Shown in pieces: positions 18,103 to 26,678 of a DNA stretch of 64,000 nucleotides. The position numbers and the translations under genes were made by a program. Within the stretch, counting starts at the first letter, position 1, and every line of letters begins with the position of its first letter. The notes under the pieces were generated by a model, which saw only the letters and a program-made list of their open reading frames with translations, did not search any database and was not told the origin of the DNA. Source of the stretch: Bog-473 sp963743785 (GTDB lineage: Bacteria > Actinomycetota > Acidimicrobiia > Acidimicrobiales > RAAP-2). Where the stretch lies: NCBI GenBank assembly GCA_963743785.1, contig CAVURD010000041.1, forward strand, positions 1 through 64,000, given 5' to 3'.

Positions 18103-19500
18103 TCAGACGTGCAGCGGGAGATCCACGGTGACCACCGTAGGCCCATCCGGCGGGCTCACGATGCTCAGTCGACCGTCGACGGCGTGCACACGGTCGGTCA
18201 GGCCGGCCAAGCCACTCGAGGACGAGCCGAGGCATGACAACTGAGCCCCTCCCCTCCCGTCGTCGCGAACGACAGTTCGCAACCACCCGCTGTCTTCGGT
18301 GCAGATGATCCGTGCCCGCGACGCCTGGGCGTGTTGCGCGACGTTGGCCAGCAGCTCGGCCACACAGAAGTAGGCGATGGACTCAATGGCTGGCGTCGGC
18401 CGATGTTCGAGCGTGAGGGTGATCTCGGTCGGCACCGTACAGCGCGCCGCCAGGGTGGACAGTGCGCCCTCCAGCCCGATGTCGAGGGCCGGTGGATGTA
18501 TGCCGCGGGCCAGGTCGCGCAATTCCAAAATGGCCTCTTTGGCCCCGTGATGGGCGTCATCCACCAGCCGACGGACCTGATCGAGGTCGACGTGCTCGGG
18601 GTCTTCGAGTTTCTCCTTGGCCATGCCGAGGCGCATGGCCAAGGCCACCAGTTGGGCTTGGGTCCCGTCGTGCAGATCTCGCTCAATGCGCCGCAAGGTG
18701 GCGACAGACGTATCGACGGTCTGCGCCCGAGCCAGCTCGAGCGAGCGGACCCGGGCGGCCAGGGCGTCGGGGGAGAGCAACACCCGCATGACGCGGCGGT
18801 CCAGATAGACCACCGCCCGCACGACCCACGGTGCGGCAAAGAACAGCAGGATACCGACGAGGAAAATCGCCAGGCTGTGCAAGAACCCGGTCTGGGTACC
18901 GGAGAAGAACCCTGATCCGAAGATGGCGACGGGCAGCCCGAAGACGGCGGGGCTGTTCCCGTTCCCTCCCCAGATCGGGAAGACCAGACAGAAGAAGGCG
19001 TCCCACCACATGGCGAATGCGGTCAGGAGGCCCAGGATGGCCAAGGGGAACTTGATGACCAGGTAGGCCATGGACCGCCAGCCGGTGCGGTCGCGCAGTG
19101 CCGCTTGCAGCCAGCCCAGAAAGCCCGGGCGGGAGACGAACGGCTCGGGGTCGTCGATCTCCTCCCCGAGCAGATTGCGAGCCAGTTGACGATGCCACCC
19201 GCCGATTCCCCTGGCACCCCGGACCGCCCCAGCAATGATGCCCAACCCGAAGAAGGTGATGGCCAGGACCAGCCCCACTCCTAAGGTGACGACGACGAAG
19301 CTGAGGCCGAGGCCCGCCAACATCGCCCCGATGACGAGGAATGAGAATTCTGACCACGTCCTCCGGGCGAACGGCTCACGCCAGATCACCCGGGCAATCT
19401 CCTTGAGGCGCGGGGCGCGCTCTTCCGTAACGACGGTCACCATCTCCTTGAACAATGCCCGAACTGGGGTCTGGGTGCCACCGGCCTCTCCCGCTGTCAT
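18103..19500 (-). CDS. Sensor histidine kinase (HisKA_3/NarX-LiaS type)
   Basis: A 465-residue membrane kinase when started at ATG 19500, which overlaps the permease stop as ATGA. An N-terminal sensor part has about four membrane helices (for example GAMLAGLGLSFVVVTLGV and PLAILGLLTAFAMWW) of the DUF1707/PspC-neighbour sensor-domain kind, then a dimerisation helix with the phospho-His in IERDLHDGTQAQL, an N-box (AELLANVAQHAQ), and a G-box (DDGRGG). The frame appears joined to the upstream permease only because of a likely one-base insertion near 19556. Confidence 0.88.
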   Translation of the reverse strand: MTAGEAGGTQTPVRALFKEMVTVVTEERAPRLKEIARVIWREPFARRTWSEFSFLVIGAMLAGLGLSFVVVTLGVGLVLAITFFGLGIIAGAVRGARGIGGWHRQLARNLLGEEIDDPEPFVSRPGFLGWLQAALRDRTGWRSMAYLVIKFPLAILGLLTAFAMWWDAFFCLVFPIWGGNGNSPAVFGLPVAIFGSGFFSGTQTGFLHSLAIFLVGILLFFAAPWVVRAVVYLDRRVMRVLLSPDALAARVRSLELARAQTVDTSVATLRRIERDLHDGTQAQLVALAMRLGMAKEKLEDPEHVDLDQVRRLVDDAHHGAKEAILELRDLARGIHPPALDIGLEGALSTLAARCTVPTEITLTLEHRPTPAIESIAYFCVAELLANVAQHAQASRARIICTEDSGWLRTVVRDDGRGGAQLSCLGSSSSGLAGLTDRVHAVDGRLSIVSPPDGPTVVTVDLPLHV

Positions 19501-20289
19501 GCGTCCCGTGCCCTGAGGAGCATCATTGCCGCCGCCAGCACCACGGCGCAGTACGCCGACCATGAGCAGGCACGCGAGCGGAGCAGTGACCTGACCGGAT
19601 TGGGGCACCACGGCGGCCACGGAGTTCGCGAGCATCTGCTCGGGGGCGAAGCGAGCAGGGTTGCCGCTCGACGACAGCGGTTGGAGGAAAATGGGAATCA
19701 GGAAGATGACCCCCACGTAGGTGGCGATGGCCCCGGCCGTGTGCCTGATGATCACCCCGAGGCCGAGGCCGAACAGACCCAGCAGGGCCAGGTAGGCCCC
19801 GGTGAGCACCAGGGCGCGCAGTACCCCCGGATCGCTCAGGGAGGCCGTCGGAGCCCGGCCGGACAGAACGCCCTGGCCGACGGCGAAGCAGGCGAAGGTC
19901 AGGACCTCGCCCACCACCAGTGACACGAGGCCGACCACGATCGCCTTGGCTCCGAAGAGCACGGGCCGACGCGGTGTGGCCGCCAGCGTGGACCGGATGG
20001 TGCCACTGCTGTACTCGGCGGTGATGGCCAGCACGCCCAGCACCCCGATGGTGAGCGAGCCCAGAGCCAGGCCCGTCAAGGAATGGTTGGTCGGGTCAAA
20101 GCCCATCGATGGGCCGTGGCGCTGCACGCTGTTGGTGGCCAGCACCGTCACGGCGAGGCTGCCCATGACCGTGGCCAGGAGCGTCCAGGTGGTCGAGCGG
20201 AGTGAGCGCAGCTTGAACCATTCCGCCCGCACCACCTGACGCACGCCGGTCCGGCCTGGGAGGTGCTCGAGGGACGGGAGGACGGTCAT
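19497..20289 (-). CDS. ABC-2 type transporter permease (frameshifted near its 3' end)
   Basis: Begins MTVLPSLEHLPG at ATG 20289, preceded by an AAAGG ribosome site. Six membrane helices are visible, with the permease signature VVRAEWFKLRSLRSTTW at the N-terminus. Near 19556 a single extra base diverts the frame into the kinase; in the alternative frame the last helix is completed as SAYCAVVLAAAMMLLRARDA and stops at 19497, overlapping the kinase start ATG. That natural ending is why I split permease and kinase. The transported substrate is unknown; exporters of this type often handle antibiotics or lipids. Confidence 0.82.
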
Positions 20290-21222
20290 GTCGGTACCTT
20301 TCGGTTCGATCGGGTCGGGGAGGCGGTCCTGGAATTCGACCGCATCATGAGTGAGCTCCATGAAGGCATCTTCGAGCGAGCCTCGGAGCGGCGTCAGCTC
20401 GTAGAGCGTCAGCACCCGGTCGGCCGCCAGCGTGCCGATCTCCGTTGCCGTCAGGCCGGTGGCCACAATCGACCCGCCCGGCTCCACCCGGGACTCCGCT
20501 CCGGCCTCCTGCAACGCATTGACGAAGCTCTCGGTCATCGGCGTGACGACCCGCACGGTGTCTGGTGCGCTCTGCGAAGTGAACTCGGCGACGCTCATGT
20601 CGGCGATCAGGGTGCCGCGGCCGATGACCACCAATCGCTCGGCCGTGAGCGACATCTCGCTGATCAAATGGCTCGAGACGAGCACCGTCCGACCCTCGGC
20701 GGCCAGATCGCGCAGCAGGTAACGGGCCCAGCGGATGCCTTCCGGATCGAGCCCGTTGATGGGCTCGTCGAAGAGCAACACCCCGGGATCGCCCAGCAGG
20801 GCTGCGGCGATACCCAATCGCTGACCCATGCCGAGCGAGTACTTGCCGGCGCGCTGGTGTGCCACTTCGGTCAGCCCGACCATGTCGAGCACCTCGTCGA
20901 TCCGAGTGCGGGGGATGCCGTTGGTCAGGGCCAAACCCCACAGGTGGTCGTAGGCACTCCGACCGGGATGGAAGGCCTTGGCGTCAAGGAGTGCGCCCAC
21001 TTCGCGTAGCGGCCATCGGAGCTGGGCGTAGGCCTGCCCGTTGACCGAGGCCGTCCCCGATGACGGCGTGTCCAGGCCCATGATCATCCGCATGGTCGTG
21101 GACTTACCGGAACCATTCGGCCCGAGAAACCCGGTCACCGCCCCAGGGCTCACCTCGAAGCTCAGGTGATCGACGGCCAGCGTGCTGCCGTAGCGCTTGG
21201 TCAGCGCGTGCACAGCGATCAT
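20290..21222 (-). CDS. ABC transporter ATP-binding protein
   Basis: About 311 residues from ATG 21222. Walker A GPNGSGKSTT, Q-loop, signature SLGMGQRLGIAAALL, Walker B VLLFDEP, and the H-loop His of VSSHLISEM are all present, so it is a complete CcmA/BcrA-type ATPase with the C-terminal DUF4162-like extension. The frame runs on without stop into the permease at 20289; the ribosome site before the permease ATG suggests two proteins, though a real ATPase-permease fusion cannot be ruled out. Confidence 0.88.
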
Positions 21223-21309
21223 GTCGGGCTCCTTTGTCAGCGGGCTTTTCGGCGGGCTTGGTCAGCGGGAGCGTGGTCCCGCTGACCTGATACCTCCAAC
21301 CTAAGGAAA

Positions 21310-21325
21310 TCACTCCGCGAAGTGA
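21310..21325. promoter_or_regulatory. Inverted repeat upstream of the ABC/two-component operon
   Basis: TCACT (21310-21314) and AGTGA (21321-21325) face each other across six bases, 88 bp before the ATPase start. It has the size and symmetry of an operator; the operon's own NarL-type regulator is the first candidate. Confidence 0.4.
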
Positions 21326-21351
21326 ATGCCGCTAGCGGGTCTCTTCCTCCT

Positions 21352-21363
21352 GGGGTTAACCCC
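21352..21363. promoter_or_regulatory. Perfect 12-bp palindrome GGGGTTAACCCC
   Basis: A fully symmetric site 130 bp upstream of the ABC ATPase. The 315-bp gap it sits in (21223-21537) separates this operon from the end of lipBA and shows no coding signal. It could be an operator or a small hairpin. Confidence 0.35.
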
Positions 21364-21537
21364 CCTTCCCGGTGTGGTGGTCGACGAATTCGCGGATGGC
21401 CGAGCCCAGGGCCCGACGTCGTCCGGATGTAACTCGCCGGCCTTTCAACCTCCGCACACTCGGGTACCGCGTGCCAAGGGAAAGCCGGGATGGGAGGGGA
21501 ACACTTAGCCCCTAGCTGCTGCTGCTCACGACCCCGT

Positions 21538-23163
21538 TCACGGCTGGGCGAGGCTGGTCGCCGACACGGCGGCCCGGGCGTGATAGCTGGAGCGGGTCAG
21601 CGGTGACGCCTCCACGTGGGGCACCCCGAGTTCGGCCCCGATGGCGCGTAGGTGCTCGAACTCCTCGGGCTTCCAGTATCGAGCGACCGGGAGATGGTCG
21701 CGACTGGGTCGCAGGTACTGCCCGATCGTGATGATCGAGACTCCGACGGCCCGTAGGTCAGCCATGGTGGCGATGACCTCGTCGGTGTCTTCGCCGAGCC
21801 CAACCATCAGCCCGGACTTCGTGACCAGGCCCGAGGCACCGGCCCGGGCCAGGACGGCCAGGCTGCGGGCGTATCCGGCCGACGGCCGAACGGCTCGCTG
21901 CAAGCGGGCAACCGTTTCGATGTTGTGATTCAGCACATCGGGCCGGGCGGCGAAGATCGTCTCGAGTGAGGCGGCGTCACCGCGGCAGTCGGAGATGAGT
22001 ACCTCGACGGTGGTTCCCGGTGTTCGGATCCGAATGGCGGCAATGGTCTGCGCCATGGCGCCGGCTCCCCCGTCGGCCAGATCGTCCCGGGCCACACACG
22101 TCACCACCGCATGGCCCAGCGCCATCCGCTCTATCGCCTGAGCCACCCGGTCGGGTTCGTCCGGCTGGAGCGGCAGAGGATGGCGGGTATCGACCTGGCA
22201 GAAACCGCAGGCCCGGGTGCACCGTTCGCCGTTGATCATGAAGGTGGCCGTGCCCTCGGACCAGCACTCGAAGATGTTGGGACAACCGGCCTCTTCACAC
22301 ACGGTGGCCAGACCCAGGTCATGCACCGTCTTGCCCAACGAAAGGTACCCCTTACCCATGCGCACCGGCACCCGAAGCCACTCCGGCTTGCGCTCTTCGA
22401 TGCGCACCGCCCCTTCGGGTTCGACACCGGCTTGGCGCAAGCGCCGGATGAGCGGTCGCTCAGGCGGGGCGACCTGGGCACTCTGCCTGGTCGGACCCGT
22501 CACCACGTCGTGGCGATCGACGCCGGACTGCCCGAACATGTCGGTGGCGCGGGCAATGAGGGCTTCGGCGATCCCGGCCATGGAGATATCAACGCCTTCG
22601 GCCCAGAGCGAGGTGACACCTCGATCGGCAATGCCGCACGGCACGATATGGGCGAACATGCCGAGGTCGCACGACACGTTGAGCGCCACGCCGTGCAGGG
22701 TGCGCCGGGTTCCTGGCACCCCACGAATCGTACGGACACCGATGGCGGCGATCTTGCGCGGTGAGGGACCGTCTACCTCGATCCACACGCCCGGGTACTC
22801 GTCCAACCTCGACGCTCCGGGCAACCCGACGTCGGACAGGGTGGCGATGACCAGATCCTCCAGTCGATGCACATGCTCCGGTCCGGCCGAAGGGTGCCCC
22901 GGGACCGACACGATGGGATAGACCACCAATTGACCCGGACCGTGATAGGTCACGTCGCCACCCCGGTCGGTCTGCTCAAGCGTGGCTCCGACGCCGGCGG
23001 GATCGGTCAGCACGTGCGATCGGTCGGCGTGCACGCCCAAGGTGTAGACGTGAGGATGCTGGAGCACCAACAGGTAATCGTCCTCGGTCCCTGCGGCCAG
23101 AGCGTGTTGGAGCGCGAACGCCTCGTTGTAGGGAACGGTCCCCAAGGAGCGGATGCGCAACAT
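21538..23163 (-). CDS. Fused octanoyltransferase-lipoyl synthase (LipB-LipA)
   Basis: A 541-residue protein that would do both steps of de novo lipoylation. Residues 1-225 match LipB: GGDVTYHGPGQ, Lys137 in PRKIAAIGV, and the acyl-carrying Cys176 in HIVPCGI. Residues 250-541 match LipA: auxiliary-cluster cysteines C289, C294, C300 (CEEAGCPNIFEC), the radical-SAM motif C315-C319-C322 (CTRACGFC), and the terminal SSYHA. The frame is continuous with no internal start needed, and a Pro/Arg-rich stretch joins the halves. It follows E2 by 8 bp, so its substrate is co-expressed. The two enzymes are normally separate proteins. Confidence 0.93.
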   Translation of the reverse strand: MLRIRSLGTVPYNEAFALQHALAAGTEDDYLLVLQHPHVYTLGVHADRSHVLTDPAGVGATLEQTDRGGDVTYHGPGQLVVYPIVSVPGHPSAGPEHVHRLEDLVIATLSDVGLPGASRLDEYPGVWIEVDGPSPRKIAAIGVRTIRGVPGTRRTLHGVALNVSCDLGMFAHIVPCGIADRGVTSLWAEGVDISMAGIAEALIARATDMFGQSGVDRHDVVTGPTRQSAQVAPPERPLIRRLRQAGVEPEGAVRIEERKPEWLRVPVRMGKGYLSLGKTVHDLGLATVCEEAGCPNIFECWSEGTATFMINGERCTRACGFCQVDTRHPLPLQPDEPDRVAQAIERMALGHAVVTCVARDDLADGGAGAMAQTIAAIRIRTPGTTVEVLISDCRGDAASLETIFAARPDVLNHNIETVARLQRAVRPSAGYARSLAVLARAGASGLVTKSGLMVGLGEDTDEVIATMADLRAVGVSIITIGQYLRPSRDHLPVARYWKPEEFEHLRAIGAELGVPHVEASPLTRSSYHARAAVSATSLAQP

Positions 23164-23171
23164 GTGATGCG

Positions 23172-24573
23172 TTAGAGCTCGGCGGACCAGTCGCGACCGG
23201 CCAGGAGCTCCGCCACCCGGGCCAGGAAAGACGAGACGTAGGCCCCGTCAACGGCCCGATGGTCCCAACTGACCCCGAGGATGCCCGTGGAATGAATGGC
23301 GATCGACTCGGATCCGTCCTCGTGGGTGACAACGACCGGACGTCGGGCGATGCCATCGGTGGCCAAAATGGCCACCTGGGGCTGGTTGATGATGGGCACG
23401 GTGAAGTAGGTCCCGAAGGGACCGTCGTTGGTGATGGAGAACGTGCCCCCGGCGATGTCGTCGGCATTGAGCTGTCGGTTGCGCGCCCGGCTCGCCAGAT
23501 CGCGAATTCTTCGGGCGATGCCGCGCAAGGTCACTTCCTCGGCCCGGTGGATGACCGGCACGATCAATCCCTCGTGAGACAGGTCAACGGCAATGCCGAG
23601 GTTCACCTCGGGATGGACCACCAACGAGTCGTCCCCCACCGACGAATTGAGAAGCGGAAAGTCTCGCATTGCTTCGACGGCCGCTCGAGCGACGAAGGGC
23701 AGGTACGTCAGGGAGAAACCCTCTTCCGTCTTGAACCGCTCGCCCCACGCCTTGCGCACTCGCTCGACATTCTCGAAGTCCGTCTCGTACGCGATGAAGG
23801 CGTGTGGCGACGTGGACTTGGACCGGACCATGTGCTCGGCCGTGCGGCGACGCATGTTCGAGAACGGCACGACCTGATCGCCGGTGCCCAGCACCGCAGG
23901 TGTCGGAGGGGCGGGGGCGAGGCGCGGCACCGGGGTCGGAGCTGGGGCCGGGGTTGGCGCCGGGGCCGGGGTTGATGCCGGGGTCGCGGGCGGGGCCGGC
24001 GGAGATCCCGGAGCGTGGTTGGCGTCGACCACCTTCAACACGTCCTCGCGGGTGATCCGACCACCCACCCCGGTGCCGGTCACATTCGCCGCGCTCATCC
24101 CGTTTTCGGTCAGGAGTTTGCGCACAACCGGAGAGAGCACCAGCGGTTCAGGCGCATTCTCGGCTGCGGCCGTTGGTGGTGGTGCCGGTTGAGGTGCTGG
24201 CGCGGGTGCCGTGCGCGGGTGCCGCCGTTGAAGAAGCCGGCGCGGGCGGGGCGGCGGCTGGTGACGGCGCCGCTTCCGGCGCAGGCGCCTGGACCGGCGG
24301 GGCGGGAGTCTCGGTCGGACCTGGCGGCTCGCCACCCGAGTCGCCACCGATTTTGGCCAGGACCACACCGACCTCGACGGTGTCGCCCTCGGGGACCAGG
24401 ATTTCGGTCAGGACTCCTGCCGCTGGCGACGGGACCTCGGAGTCGACCTTGTCGGTTGAGACCTCGAAGAGCGGCTCGTCCCGGGTGACGGTGTCGCCCA
24501 CCGCCTTCATCCATTTGGTGACCGTTCCTTCGGTCACCGTTTCGCCGAGTTGTGGCATCAGGACATCAGGCAA
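23172..24573 (-). CDS. Dihydrolipoamide acyltransferase (E2 component), one frameshift
   Basis: The E2 core of a 2-oxo-acid dehydrogenase. Read across one break it has a lipoyl domain (residues 1-75, lipoyl Lys in STDKVDSEVPSP), a long Pro/Ala linker, an E3-binding domain (LSPVVRKLLTENGM, GTGVGGRITREDV), a second linker, and the catalytic domain with DHRAVDG. An extra base near 24213, inside the linker, splits the lipoyl part from the rest; removing it joins APA to TAPAPAPQPAP smoothly. It overlaps lpd by 8 bp. With AceE and Lpd nearby, pyruvate is the likely substrate, although branched-chain E2 is similar. Confidence 0.9.
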
Positions 24574-25981
24574 GGTGCAGCCCCCTACCGGTCAGAGCCA
24601 GCATCGTCTCGCCAAATGACTCGGACAGAGACGGGTGCGGCTGAATGAAATATGCCACTTCTTCGGGCAGCGCCTCCCAATTCACGGCCAGGTAGCCCGC
24701 TCCGAGTTGCTCGGTCACCCAGGGACCGGCCATGTGGACCCCGAGGATCTGACCGGCCGAGCCGTCGGGCCGTTTCTCCGCCACGATCTTCACCATGCCT
24801 TCGGTGTCGCCGATGATCTGGGCCCGGCTGTTGCCGCCAAAGGGATCCTTCTTCACCACCACGTCGATGCCTTTTTCCTTGGCCTCTGACTCGGTCAGGC
24901 CGCAATATGCCACTTCCGGATGGCAGTAGATGGCCCAGGGGACGCGGGAGTACTCGACCGGGACCACCGCCTCGCCCAACATCCCCTTGACCGCCACAAT
25001 GGCCTCGGCAAAGCCGACGTGGGCCAATTGCGGCGTCCCGGCCACCACGTCCCCGGCGGCCCAGACGCCGTTCTCACCCGTGCGTTGGTACTCGTCGGCG
25101 ACGACGAATCCCCTGTCGTCCACCTCAACCGCCACTCCCTCGTTCACCAGACCCTCCGTGCGGGGACGACGACCGACCGACACCACGATGAGCTCGACTT
25201 CGAACGTCTGCTCGCCGGCCCGAACGACGGTCACGTTGCCGTCGTTGGACGGCGTGTGACCCTCGACCTGCACGCCCGTCACGACGTCGATGCCCCGCTT
25301 CTTGAAGGACCGGGCCACGACTCGAGCCATGTCGTCGTCGCACCCGGGCAGGATGGATGGAAGTGCCTCGAGCACGGTGACCTTTGATCCAAGGTCGGAG
25401 AGGAGGGAGGCGAACTCACAACCGATCGCTCCACCACCGATCACGGCCACCGAGGCCGGCAGTTCCTTGAGATCCAAGAACTCATCGGAGGTCACGACCC
25501 ATTTGCCGTCGACCTCGAGACCAGGGAGGGTGCGGGGCACCGAACCGGCGGCCAGGACCACATTGCGACCCACGACGACGCGACCGGCATCTTCACCGTC
25601 GACCACACGAACCCGCCGGTCGGCCTCGAGAGTGCCGGTACCCGAGAGGATGGTGACCTTGCGTCCCTTCAGGAGCCCGGCCAATCCCTTGAAGAGCTTG
25701 TCGACCACGCTGTTCTTGCGATCCTGGCTGACCGAGAACTCAAGCACGGCATCGGGCACGTTGAGGCCGAACTGGCCGGCCGATCTGACGGTTCGGTTGA
25801 CCGTCGCCGTCTCGAGAAATTCCTTGGCCGGCACGCAGCCCCGGTGGAGGCATGTGCCACCGACCTTGTCCCGCTCGACAATGGCGACGGAGAGGCCGGC
25901 GGCTGCTCCGTAGAGCGCCGTGGCATAGCCACCTGGCCCCCCACCTATGACGACGATGTCGAATTCGTCCTCAGCGCTCAC
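24566..25981 (-). CDS. lpdA: Dihydrolipoyl dehydrogenase (E3)
   Basis: A 471-residue flavoprotein that re-oxidises the dihydrolipoyl arm of E2 with NAD. FAD loop IGGGPGGYATALYGAAAG, redox disulfide in GGTCLHRGCVPAKEF, NAD loop VIGGGAIGCEFASLL, the GDVVAG FAD motif and the C-terminal His-Glu pair (HPHPSLSE) are all intact. First gene of the lpd-E2-lipBA operon. Confidence 0.96.
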   Translation of the reverse strand: MSAEDEFDIVVIGGGPGGYATALYGAAAGLSVAIVERDKVGGTCLHRGCVPAKEFLETATVNRTVRSAGQFGLNVPDAVLEFSVSQDRKNSVVDKLFKGLAGLLKGRKVTILSGTGTLEADRRVRVVDGEDAGRVVVGRNVVLAAGSVPRTLPGLEVDGKWVVTSDEFLDLKELPASVAVIGGGAIGCEFASLLSDLGSKVTVLEALPSILPGCDDDMARVVARSFKKRGIDVVTGVQVEGHTPSNDGNVTVVRAGEQTFEVELIVVSVGRRPRTEGLVNEGVAVEVDDRGFVVADEYQRTGENGVWAAGDVVAGTPQLAHVGFAEAIVAVKGMLGEAVVPVEYSRVPWAIYCHPEVAYCGLTESEAKEKGIDVVVKKDPFGGNSRAQIIGDTEGMVKIVAEKRPDGSAGQILGVHMAGPWVTEQLGAGYLAVNWEALPEEVAYFIQPHPSLSESFGETMLALTGRGLHLA

Positions 25982-26138
25982 GGTGATGCCTGCTTTCTGT
26001 CAGCCCACCGCTCGGCCGGTTCCTGCCCGAACAGCTCCGAGGGCGAGGCCAGCGAGTCTGCGTGTACAGCCGTGGAGCCTACCGGTCCTCTGGCCCGTCA
26101 AATGCGGGAACAGTTCCGTGAAAGGACCCGCTCAGGCC

Positions 26139-26612
26139 CTATCCGGCGTCTCCGGTCTCGCCCCAGCCTCTGTCCGCGGCGATGGTGGCCAGCTCGTCGA
26201 CCCGGTCGTTCCATCGGTCACCCGAATGTCCCTTGACCCAGCGCCAGGTGACATGCGATTCCGAGCTCACCGCCAGCTCGATGAGCGGTTCCCACAGGTC
26301 GCGGTTGGCGACCGGTTTGTTCTGGGAGTTCTTCCAGTTGCGGCGCTGCCATCCCTGCCACCACCGATCCTTGAAGCAGTTGACGACGTAGGTGGAATCG
26401 CTCACCACATCCACGTCCGACGCCCCGTCGGCCGTGAGGGTGCGCAACGCTTCGAGGGCCGCTGTGATCTCCATGCGCTGGTTGGTGGTGGCGGGTTCGG
26501 CACCGCTGGCGAAGCGCCCGCCGGGGACCGCCCAGGCCCATCCCCCGCGCCCGGGATTCCCTCGACATGCGCCGTCGGTGTACACGGTGATCACGGGTCG
26601 GTCGGCGTCCAT
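26139..26612 (-). CDS. rnhA: Ribonuclease HI
   Basis: A 157-residue enzyme cutting the RNA strand of RNA-DNA hybrids. The four catalytic acids are present: Asp in YTDGACRGNPG, Glu in RMEITAALEAL, Asp in VVSDSTYV, and the final Asp in WNDRVDELA, with the flexible-loop His in KGHSGDRWND. Length and order are typical of E. coli-type RNase HI. It is divergent from aceE. Confidence 0.95.
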   Translation of the reverse strand: MDADRPVITVYTDGACRGNPGRGGWAWAVPGGRFASGAEPATTNQRMEITAALEALRTLTADGASDVDVVSDSTYVVNCFKDRWWQGWQRRNWKNSQNKPVANRDLWEPLIELAVSSESHVTWRWVKGHSGDRWNDRVDELATIAADRGWGETGDAG

Positions 26613-26678
26613 GGCCCCATGTGTAACACCCGGGCCCGGCGGTCACGACCCGCACCGTGCCCCCGATACGGTGGAAGC

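Noticed and set aside
20289..21222. ATPase-permease as a certain natural fusion
   Set aside because: The frame is continuous, but an RBS-like AAAGG precedes the permease ATG, and indels are common here; left as two genes.
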